A stretch of DNA of 11,097 nucleotides from Nitrosotalea sp. (GTDB lineage Archaea; Thermoproteota; Nitrososphaeria; Nitrososphaerales; Nitrosopumilaceae): NCBI GenBank assembly GCA_023252335.1, contig JAJPEA010000055.1, positions 1-11,097 on the forward strand, given 5' to 3'. Of the stretch, positions 1 to 5,906 are shown piece by piece. The notes below the pieces were generated by a model, which was not told the origin of the DNA, did no database searches, and saw only the letters and a program-made list of their open reading frames with translations. Made by a program: the position numbers and the translations under genes. Each line of letters begins with the position of its first letter. Positions within the stretch are counted from its first letter, which is position 1.

Positions 1-112
1 AAAATAAAAATAATTAATGATATACTAAATTTGGTTTAGTTATTCTATTCTAATCTAATTAATTGAGTAGAGTCCTTATGTGGATAGAGAAGAAACAGTG
101 GTGTGTGGGTTA
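1..112 (+). promoter_or_regulatory. AT-rich leader of orc1/cdc6; promoter and possible edge of a replication origin
   Basis: The first 65 bases are almost entirely A and T. A TATA-like TAATTAAT lies at 56-63, which would place transcription start near 82-88, after the GTG at 80 and before the ATG at 113. A short palindrome (ACTAAA at 24-29, TTTAGT at 35-40) lies upstream. Archaeal origins commonly lie next to orc1/cdc6 and contain AT-rich unwinding elements flanked by initiator-binding repeats. Here only the AT-rich part and one short palindrome are visible, and the rest lies outside the window. The promoter role is reasonably supported; the origin role is inference from gene context. Confidence 0.4.
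24..40. repeat. Short perfect inverted repeat upstream of orc1/cdc6
   Basis: ACTAAA at 24-29 is matched by its reverse complement TTTAGT at 35-40 around a 5-base centre. It lies about 20 bp upstream of the proposed TATA element of the initiator gene. It could be an operator or an initiator-binding site, but in sequence this AT-rich six-base arms can arise by chance. Confidence 0.3.
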
Positions 113-1321
113 ATGGTAAAAGATCCGATTGATAAATTATTAGATGATGCACAAAGTGGAAAGTCCCTATTCAAGAATCGTGAAGTCCTACATTTTACAT
201 TTATTCCCGACGTAATTTTACACCGTGAAGATGAACAAAAAAAGGTCACCCAATCACTATTACCTCTATTAAAAAAATCACGTCCATCCAACTTACTAGT
301 TTATGGAAAACCTGGTACAGGAAAAACCCTAGTAGTAAAGAAAGTTCTTGGTAAGATACAAGAGCGGGTAAAGGACAATTCTTTTCCAATTCAATTACTT
401 TATGCTAATGCAAAAGAAGAGACTACGCTCTACGGATTACTAGTAAAATTGGGCAGACAACTTGGTCTTACATCACAAAAAGAATTACCGTCTACAGGCC
501 TTTCAATTAGTGAAGTATTCAATCGTATCATTTCAGTAATTGAGAAAAATGAACTAAACACGGTATTTGTAATAGATGAGATTGATTATCTGGTAGAACT
601 TGTCTCTAAATCAGGCAAAGACGTATTTTATTCACTAACTAGAGCCAACGAGAGGCTAAAAAAAGGCACGTTGACCCTGATAGGAATTTCAAACGATCTA
701 ACATTCAAAGAACGTCTTGATCCCAGAGTCCTAAGCAGCTTGAGTGAGGAAGAGGTAATCTTTACCAATTATACCGTTGGGCAGATAAACGAGATACTTG
801 ATGAACGTATCAAGGTCGCCTTTGTGCCAAATACTGTAGAACAAGCAGCCCTAAACCTGTGTTCAGCCATGTCTGGCCAGGAACATGGGGATGCAAGAAG
901 GGCAATCGACCTTTTGCGTGTTGCAGGCGAGATTGCCGAGCGTGAACAATCTGATACAGTAAAGGAGGACCACATACGAAGGGCCTCTCTGAAGATGGAG
1001 GAAGACAAGGAAACCACCGCATTGAACTCATACCCATTACATGAAAAATTACTCATACTTGCAGTAATGAAGGCAAGTGGAAATACAACTGGCGAGATAT
1101 ACCAATCATATAAAAATCTCTGCAAAATTACAAGACAGAAAGAACTAACGCAGCGTAGAATTACACAGATGCTAAGTGAGATAGAAATGACTGGATTAAT
1201 CACAGGAAAAATTATTCATCAAGGGATGCATGGAAGGACAAAAAAATTCAATCTTACACTAAATGCTGACACTGTAAAAAAAGCATTCAAAGAAGATCTG
1301 ACCTTAGAAGATCTCTTGTAA
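113..1321 (+). CDS. cdc6: Orc1/Cdc6 replication initiator (AAA+ ATPase)
   Basis: Binds origin repeats and helps load the MCM helicase to start chromosome replication. From the ATG at 113 it is 402 residues, a normal length. The AAA+ module shows Walker A GKPGTGKT (65-72), Walker B VFVIDEID with Asp155-Glu156, a sensor 1 Asn near 194 (GISND), and a sensor 2 region around GDARRAIDLL. The last ~90 residues match the winged-helix DNA-binding domain (ITRQKELTQRRITQMLSEIE). An in-frame GTG at 80 would add 11 residues. I prefer ATG because MVKDPIDKLL followed by LFKNREVL resembles the family N-terminus, and because the TATA-like element at 56-63 places transcription start downstream of that GTG. No convincing Shine-Dalgarno is seen. 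The gene converges on the PolD small-subunit gene with a 3-bp gap. Function is very secure; the start is moderately so. Confidence 0.95.
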   Translation: MVKDPIDKLLDDAQSGKSLFKNREVLHFTFIPDVILHREDEQKKVTQSLLPLLKKSRPSNLLVYGKPGTGKTLVVKKVLGKIQERVKDNSFPIQLLYANAKEETTLYGLLVKLGRQLGLTSQKELPSTGLSISEVFNRIISVIEKNELNTVFVIDEIDYLVELVSKSGKDVFYSLTRANERLKKGTLTLIGISNDLTFKERLDPRVLSSLSEEEVIFTNYTVGQINEILDERIKVAFVPNTVEQAALNLCSAMSGQEHGDARRAIDLLRVAGEIAEREQSDTVKEDHIRRASLKMEEDKETTALNSYPLHEKLLILAVMKASGNTTGEIYQSYKNLCKITRQKELTQRRITQMLSEIEMTGLITGKIIHQGMHGRTKKFNLTLNADTVKKAFKEDLTLEDLL

Positions 1322-1324
1322 ATT

Positions 1325-2758
1325 TTAATTAGAATTTTCTGTAAAGTCTTTTGTAAAAACCTTCATTGTTGCAAGGTTTACAATAATAGCAATTCCTGGT
1401 GTAGGGCTGATTCCAACACTTGCCTGAAATGGAGTCTGGCTCTGCCATGCGCCAGAGTTTACAATCAATGTTCCCTTGTACATGTCAAGCTCAACAACAT
1501 GGATGTGGCCAGAATGCAAGATGTCTGGAACTTCAGATATTACCATCATGTCTTCCAACTCTGGCGCAATAGGGGTTCTCTTGCCATATATCGGACTAAG
1601 ATGTCTGGTTTTTAGCAAAACCCGCATGGCTTTTGCAGGTTGTGCATAGCTTAATCCTGGTGTGCTGCCAACAACGTCATCAAGACTTTGACCGTGAAAC
1701 ATCAGTATCTTTACGCCATTTAGCTCAAGCAGGGATGGATTTCCCAACATGAAAAAATTCTCTCTATTCCAGAGGTGCATGTTGTGCTTTTCTGGAATTG
1801 CTGGCTGGGGAAGGGCTCTTCTTCCTGGATCGTGGTTTCCTGGAATGATGAATACCTTGATGTGTTTTGGAATCTTGTCTAAAAGCTCGGTTGCCTTTGC
1901 CATCTGCTGGTCTACATCTAACAACAAGAGTTCCTTGTCTTGGTTTGGAAAGATTCCTATTCCGTCAATAATGTCTCCGCCCACTAGAACAAATCTGACC
2001 TTTCTTGCTATCGGGTCAGGGCTTGAAAGCCATGAAACAAACTCTGTAAACTCTTTTTCCATAAAGAACTTGCTTCCCACGTGCAAATCCGAAATGAAGA
2101 CAGCATAAGTCTCAGTCTTTGAACGATTTGATATATGCTCAGGTATGTCTGGAACAAGGATCTCTTTAACAAAAAATCCACCATTTTTTCCACTTGCAAT
2201 TGATACCATGACAAACTGGTCAATTTGCAGAGAATTTGCGGTCTCCTGTATCTCTTTATTGAAAATTAGCAACTCAATTGAGCCTGAAGGATCATCTATG
2301 ACCAACTTGGTGACATCTCTGTCTATTCTTCTATCCATCAATAGGCCTGCGATGTAGGTCTCATCATCCAACTTGCCATTTGTCACGTTTGAAATTGGGG
2401 TTAGTTTCTTTGATTGTGAACGTTGCATCATAATTTTAAGCAATTTTGCATATCTATCTTTGAATAATGCATGAAAACCCTCAATTCCTTCTGCAGATGT
2501 GACCTTTTTCGTAGGATCAAACAAAATTACATGGTTATTTTCAATACTGTCATCTATTTCTGATTCTACAAACATTTTGAGGTCACTTTGATTAATCAAA
2601 AACATATTTTGTTTAGCTTTTTCTCGAACCACTTGCTTGATTATGTTTTGAAGTTCTTTTACATCAATTTTTTCTAGTATCTTAAACGCATCAGGATGAA
2701 TTTGAAATCCTTTACTTAATGCATAAGTTATTGCAGATGATACTTCTTCTTTCAACAA
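1325..2758 (-). CDS. polB: Family D DNA polymerase small subunit DP1 (exonuclease subunit)
   Basis: Small subunit (DP1) of PolD, the archaeal replicative polymerase; DP1 carries the Mre11-like 3'-5' proofreading nuclease and binds the large subunit DP2. At 477 residues it is at the shorter end for DP1. An N-terminal helical region (1-60) and an OB-fold-like section (about 125-205) precede the metallophosphoesterase domain. The metal-binding motifs appear intact: SDLHVG (Asp224, His226), GGDIIDG (Asp262), PGNHD (Asn308, His309), FHGQSLDD, and SGHIH (His418, His420). No ATG is available at the N-terminus. The only sensible start is TTG at 2758 (a second TTG follows directly), with an upstream in-frame TAA closing the frame. 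A TATA-like element about 24 bp upstream fits a leaderless TTG start. DP2 is not in this window. The symbol polB is the archaeal PolD small-subunit name, not family B polymerase. Confidence 0.95.
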   Translation of the reverse strand: MLKEEVSSAITYALSKGFQIHPDAFKILEKIDVKELQNIIKQVVREKAKQNMFLINQSDLKMFVESEIDDSIENNHVILFDPTKKVTSAEGIEGFHALFKDRYAKLLKIMMQRSQSKKLTPISNVTNGKLDDETYIAGLLMDRRIDRDVTKLVIDDPSGSIELLIFNKEIQETANSLQIDQFVMVSIASGKNGGFFVKEILVPDIPEHISNRSKTETYAVFISDLHVGSKFFMEKEFTEFVSWLSSPDPIARKVRFVLVGGDIIDGIGIFPNQDKELLLLDVDQQMAKATELLDKIPKHIKVFIIPGNHDPGRRALPQPAIPEKHNMHLWNRENFFMLGNPSLLELNGVKILMFHGQSLDDVVGSTPGLSYAQPAKAMRVLLKTRHLSPIYGKRTPIAPELEDMMVISEVPDILHSGHIHVVELDMYKGTLIVNSGAWQSQTPFQASVGISPTPGIAIIVNLATMKVFTKDFTENSN

Positions 2759-2833
2759 GGTCTCATAATACGACTTTTAATTAAATCTGATCCAACCACC
2801 AACCTCAAATATAGTTCTCTTAAAAACGAAGTA
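2759..2833. promoter_or_regulatory. Divergent promoter region between DP1 and SpoIIM-family genes
   Basis: This 75-bp region drives both outward genes. On the minus strand TTTAATTA (complement of 2778-2785) is centred about 24 bp before the DP1 TTG. On the plus strand AAATATAG at 2807-2814 is centred about 24 bp before the TTG at 2834. Both spacings suit archaeal TBP/TFB initiation at or very near the start codon. No Shine-Dalgarno is seen on either side. Confidence 0.5.
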
Positions 2834-3376
2834 TTGTTCAGCAAACCAAGATTCCTAGTATTTGTTATTTTTATTGGAATCTTCTCTTTATCTTATTTAA
2901 TTGGAACTCAAAGCAAATTATCTGATGACGAATCACAAACATTTCTTAAAGAATTTCAAAAAGTCGTTCGAGGAATTGATGCTATAGGAATTTTTGAACA
3001 TAATGCATCAGTTGCACTGCCCATGTTTATTCCAGGTGCGGGACTAGCTTGGGGTGCATTTGCAGCTTGGTCAACGGGAGTTGCATTTGAAGCTCTAGTG
3101 GTAACAACTCCGGCACTTGCTAAAGTTCCTCCACTTGCATTGCTTTACTTGTCTCCCTTTGGCATAATGGAGCTTACAGCATACTCAATTGGAATGTCAA
3201 GAAGCTTTTTGCTCATACTTACAATAATAAGAAAAAAATCTCTAAAAACTGAACTACGTCAAACTGCTATAGAAATAGGAATCGTCTTGGCTCTTCTACT
3301 TGCTGGGGGATTCATTGAATACTATATGATTCAACAATTTGGATCAAACGTAGTTAATCCAAAAACTAGTCTGTAA
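2834..3376 (+). CDS. SpoIIM/DUF95-family integral membrane protein
   Basis: A 180-residue membrane protein of the stage II sporulation protein M family (COG1300). The family is widespread in non-sporulating bacteria and archaea, where its role is largely unknown. Hydrophobic segments lie at about 6-25, 62-90, 102-132 and 146-166. The family-like signature is FEHNASVAL (from about 54) followed by a Gly-rich helix (IPGAGLAWGAF) and then LSPFGIMELTAYSIGMS (about 107-123), corresponding to the conserved Gly/Glu-Leu/Ala helix. The frame has no ATG before residue 66, so TTG at 2834 is the most likely start, about 24 bp after a TATA-like element. It is divergent from DP1 and followed by an independently promoted gene, so context does not reveal a partner. 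Family assignment is fairly confident; a link to sporulation is not implied. Confidence 0.8.
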   Translation: MFSKPRFLVFVIFIGIFSLSYLIGTQSKLSDDESQTFLKEFQKVVRGIDAIGIFEHNASVALPMFIPGAGLAWGAFAAWSTGVAFEALVVTTPALAKVPPLALLYLSPFGIMELTAYSIGMSRSFLLILTIIRKKSLKTELRQTAIEIGIVLALLLAGGFIEYYMIQQFGSNVVNPKTSL

Positions 3377-3378
3377 AG

Positions 3379-3405
3379 ACAATTAACCGGGAATTGCCTA
3401 ATTGT
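3379..3405. repeat. Inverted repeat between SpoIIM-family and cupredoxin-repeat genes
   Basis: ACAATTA at 3379-3385 pairs perfectly with TAATTGT at 3399-3405 across a 13-base spacer. It begins 3 bases after the SpoIIM-family stop codon and ends about 22 bases before the TATA-like element of the next gene. It could form a weak hairpin at the mRNA end or act as an operator for the secreted protein. No T-tract follows it, so a classical terminator is unlikely. Confidence 0.3.
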
Positions 3406-3426
3406 GTGATAAATTATACCTTGCAA

Positions 3427-3445
3427 TTAAATATGCAATAAGGAG
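3427..3445 (+). promoter_or_regulatory. TATA-like element and Shine-Dalgarno-like sequence before the cupredoxin-repeat gene
   Basis: TTAAATAT at 3427-3434 is centred about 27 bp before the ATG at 3458, compatible with a leaderless transcript. AGGAG at 3441-3445 looks like a Shine-Dalgarno sequence but is 12 bases from the ATG, and would be transcribed only if initiation used the other AT-rich element near 3411-3418 (AAATTATA). The sequence does not decide between the two. Confidence 0.4.
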
Positions 3446-3457
3446 TTGGATAATCTA

Positions 3458-5131
3458 ATGAAATACGTACTTCTGTTTCTAATGGTAATTGCAGGACTTG
3501 CTACTACAATGTATTTGCCTAATGCCTATTCTGATTTCTCATCTAATGGAAAATACTTGATTGATGGTTCAGGTTATCTTTCAGGAAGTAAAACCATTTT
3601 TGATTCAAGTATTGCTTTACAAATAACAGCAGGAGCTAACAATGGAAGCAGCATGCAAGCTACACTTGATAATGGACTTGTTACTATAACAAACACACAA
3701 TATCTCAATTCTGGATTATGGCAAGTCTCAATCTTACGAGATAACAAATACTTTGTAATCCAAGGCAATGCACAGGATGAAAACGGAAATACAATTCATC
3801 TTAATTTGTTTGGAAGAATAATAGATAGCAACCAAGCTGGTTCTGTTTTTAGCATTTCAGGAAAGATAACTGGATCTGAAACCATGAAAGCAAGTTACAG
3901 CGCCAAGGTATTATCTGCAGGTACTGGAACAACAAAACCGATTACATCTACCACAACTACACCCACTTCGTCTTCGTCTTCAGTAGTAAACATAAGCATC
4001 CTACCTGGTGCATCTAACATCAACAACCAAGTTCACTATTCACCATCAAATGTACGAGTAGCTCTTGGTACCACCATAGTTTGGACTAACAATGATTCTG
4101 TTCCACATAGAATAATGAGTGGTGTGGCAAAAGCATTAACCACTGATCAGTCAAATACCACACTTATTTCTGATGGAAAAATAGACAGCGGTTCCATTGC
4201 TCCAGGACAATCATTCCAGTATACAGTAACTAGTTTTGATACTAGTCAGGCACTAGATCCTAGGGTTGCAACACGTTACAACATTCCACAAGATGAAACA
4301 GTAGGTGACATTACCTTCTTTGATCCCACTTACCAATTCATGGTAGGAATAATCGCACCACTCTCACAATCAACTACACAAACACAAACAGCTCAAATGA
4401 CCATACTTAACGGCGCATCTAATTCTAATAACGTACAGTTCCTCTCACCTTCATCACTCCAAATTACACCAGGTACAGTTGTAGTCTGGACTAACAATGA
4501 TTCTGTTCCACATAGTATAATGAGTGGCCAGTTATTATCCACAACCGAGAGTGCTGGTGGAAAAGGCGCTGCAGGAAAAACAGTTAGCCCTCACTTTATT
4601 TCAGATGGAAATATTGACAGCGGTCCAATAGCTCCAGGTCAGAGTTATCAAACTACTTTTAGCAGAACTGGTTCTACACAAATCTTTGATCCAATGTATA
4701 CATGGATAAACGGAATTATCATTTCAACACCTGCTACTACAAATCAAATTGCTCCAGTTAAAATTAGTATAAACCCAGGTTCATCATCACCAAAAGGAAC
4801 TGCAACTCAGCAGACGTACAATCAATACAATACATACTATACACCAGATACTATACAGATAGTTCCTGGTACTCCTGTTATTTGGACTAACAATGATTCT
4901 ATAGCTCATACCATTTTTAGTGGTATTAGCACACAAAAAAATGACAATCCATTTACCCCTGATGGAAAGATAGCAAGTGGCAAGATTGCTCCAGGACAAT
5001 CATTCATGGTTGTTGTAAATGCAACTGGAATTGTTAGATTCTATGATCCGCAATACACTTGGATGAATGGCGTGATAGTTTCAATGCCACCAACTTCATC
5101 ATATGTAATTGGTAACACACCGCCTCAATGA
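3458..5131 (+). CDS. Secreted protein with three cysteine-less cupredoxin-like repeats
   Basis: A 557-residue exported protein. A signal peptide (1 to about 24, KYVLLFLMVIAGL core) precedes a beta-rich domain to about 150, a Thr/Ser-rich linker (about 155-175), then three plastocyanin-like repeats at about 176-301, 313-424 and 434-543. Each repeat has TPGT-like/WTNNDS followed by a His (217, 352, 484), then DG.I.SG.IAPGQS, and ends in F(F/Y)DP..Y. The whole chain contains no Cys. Where type 1 copper proteins have Cys-x-x-His before Met, these have Asp-Pro-x-Tyr (Asp289, Asp411, Asp530). The axial Met is present in repeats 1 and 3 (295, 536) and is Ile in repeat 2. Electron transfer through blue copper is therefore unlikely; a structural, adhesive or weak metal-binding role outside the cell is inferred. 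There is no C-terminal membrane anchor. ATG at 3458 is chosen over TTG at 3446 because it starts a clean signal peptide. Confidence 0.85.
   Translation: MKYVLLFLMVIAGLATTMYLPNAYSDFSSNGKYLIDGSGYLSGSKTIFDSSIALQITAGANNGSSMQATLDNGLVTITNTQYLNSGLWQVSILRDNKYFVIQGNAQDENGNTIHLNLFGRIIDSNQAGSVFSISGKITGSETMKASYSAKVLSAGTGTTKPITSTTTTPTSSSSSVVNISILPGASNINNQVHYSPSNVRVALGTTIVWTNNDSVPHRIMSGVAKALTTDQSNTTLISDGKIDSGSIAPGQSFQYTVTSFDTSQALDPRVATRYNIPQDETVGDITFFDPTYQFMVGIIAPLSQSTTQTQTAQMTILNGASNSNNVQFLSPSSLQITPGTVVVWTNNDSVPHSIMSGQLLSTTESAGGKGAAGKTVSPHFISDGNIDSGPIAPGQSYQTTFSRTGSTQIFDPMYTWINGIIISTPATTNQIAPVKISINPGSSSPKGTATQQTYNQYNTYYTPDTIQIVPGTPVIWTNNDSIAHTIFSGISTQKNDNPFTPDGKIASGKIAPGQSFMVVVNATGIVRFYDPQYTWMNGVIVSMPPTSSYVIGNTPPQ
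3983..4360 (+). repeat. Cupredoxin-like repeat 1 (within the secreted protein)
   Basis: Encodes residues 176-301, from ISILPGASN to FMVGIIAP. His217 and Met295 survive from a copper-site pattern; Cys and the second His are replaced by Asp289 and Tyr292. It is longer than repeat 2 because of an insert around residues 265-283. Confidence 0.75.
4394..4729 (+). repeat. Cupredoxin-like repeat 2 (within the secreted protein)
   Basis: Encodes residues 313-424, from MTILNGASN to NGIIIST. His352 is kept, Asp411-Pro412-x-Tyr414 replaces the Cys/His pair, and the axial Met position is Ile417, making this the most degenerate metal site of the three. A Gly/Ala/Lys-rich loop lies near residues 365-378. 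Confidence 0.75.
4757..5086 (+). repeat. Cupredoxin-like repeat 3 (within the secreted protein)
   Basis: Encodes residues 434-543, from VKISINPGS to GVIVSM. His484 and Met536 are kept, with Asp530-Pro531-x-Tyr533 in place of Cys/His. The first strands are separated by a Thr/Gln/Tyr-rich insert (about 446-460). Confidence 0.75.
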
Positions 5132-5153
5132 TCACACTCTGGTCCTCATTAAA

Positions 5154-5855
5154 TTATTTGAAATTAATGTATGATTCCAGCTTTGTCTGATCAAAGACCA
5201 TTACAGAGAGATCAGAGAATTGTTTTCCTTCCAAGTCTTTTACCTTGCCGATAAAATGTGTCTCTTTCTCAGTAGTTAGAAATTCAAAGACATGTACCTT
5301 CATCTTTGAGGTATCAAAACCGTGACCTTTTAGGTATATTGCTATCTCTGATTGCATAAAATGTTTAGAGGGCTCTTTTGGCCAAGGTCTTGGTACCAAT
5401 ATTACACTGAATCCATCAATGAGTGCCTTTTGAAGCTCAAGTTTCTTTTCTTCTATGCTTGTGGAAATGTGCATGGTAATGACCTTGCTCTTGTCTGTTG
5501 GCACTCTTGCCTTTGATGCGGCAACCTGTGTGGAACTAATTCCTGGAATAATCTGTACATCGCCAAATATCTCAATTAACCTGTCTACAACCTCTGATTC
5601 TGAGAAATTTACATCTCCTGTAAAAGGAACAACACATGTCTTGTTTCCTAGGGTCTTTGAGACCTTTTGATATGCCTCTTCCTGATCTTTCATGGTGATT
5701 TCATGTATCTCTTTATTTTGCAGGAGAGCCTCTATCGTTTTGAGCGTGTATTTGTATCCAATGACAATATCTGAATCTAGTACTATTTCTTTTACTATCT
5801 CAGTTACATATTTTGGTGATCCTGGTCCAACACCAACAGCATAGACTTTTCCCAT
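5154..5855 (-). CDS. cbiE: Cobalt-precorrin-7 (C5)-methyltransferase, CbiE
   Basis: A tetrapyrrole methylase of 233 residues that transfers a methyl group from S-adenosylmethionine to C5 of the corrin ring during cobalamin synthesis. It acts in the cytoplasm with the C15 methylase/decarboxylase CbiT. The SAM-binding loop VGVGPGSP (7-14) is at the N-terminus. TGDVNFSESEV corresponds to the family's SGDPGF region, and IIPGISSTQVAASKARVP matches the VIPGISSvQ.A motif that favours CbiE over CbiF/CbiL/CbiH. The frame opens upstream with a TTG at 5891, but ATG at 5855 puts the SAM loop at the family position, and a TATA-like element sits 26 bp before it, so I use ATG. No other cobalamin gene is in the window. 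The gene ends 22 bp from the convergent cupredoxin-repeat gene. CbiE is favoured within the methylase superfamily, though paralogues are similar. Confidence 0.85.
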   Translation of the reverse strand: MGKVYAVGVGPGSPKYVTEIVKEIVLDSDIVIGYKYTLKTIEALLQNKEIHEITMKDQEEAYQKVSKTLGNKTCVVPFTGDVNFSESEVVDRLIEIFGDVQIIPGISSTQVAASKARVPTDKSKVITMHISTSIEEKKLELQKALIDGFSVILVPRPWPKEPSKHFMQSEIAIYLKGHGFDTSKMKVHVFEFLTTEKETHFIGKVKDLEGKQFSDLSVMVFDQTKLESYINFK

Positions 5856-5876
5856 AAATGCAGTTTTGTAATGTTC

Positions 5877-5885
5877 AATATATTT
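5877..5885 (-). promoter_or_regulatory. TATA-like element of cbiE
   Basis: On the minus strand this reads AAATATATT and is centred 26 bp before the ATG at 5855, the spacing expected for a leaderless archaeal transcript. It lies upstream of a possible TTG start's first codons, so a transcript starting here would exclude that longer frame. cbiE may still also be read through from the NADH dehydrogenase gene, whose stop is 51 bp upstream of the ATG. Confidence 0.5.
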
Positions 5886-5906
5886 CAGCAACGCAGAATT
5901 CTATTT

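Noticed and set aside
769..1203. Minus-strand open frame of 144 codons inside cdc6
   Set aside because: It lies wholly opposite a secure Orc1/Cdc6 gene, is rich in Ser/Cys/Arg without domain character, and has no promoter or ribosome binding site. It is a shadow frame.
1749..2108. Plus-strand open frame of 119 codons inside the DP1 gene
   Set aside because: It is antisense to the conserved metallophosphoesterase motifs, whose coding constraint explains the open frame.
3983..5086. Repeated DNA considered as a CRISPR or other array
   Set aside because: There are only three units, spacing is about 400 bases, and the repeats are in frame within one coding sequence; they encode protein domains.
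5856..5906. Possible cobalamin riboswitch upstream of cbiE
   Set aside because: The gap is only 51 bp, too short for that riboswitch, and it holds a TATA element; cobalamin riboswitches are also not expected in this lineage.
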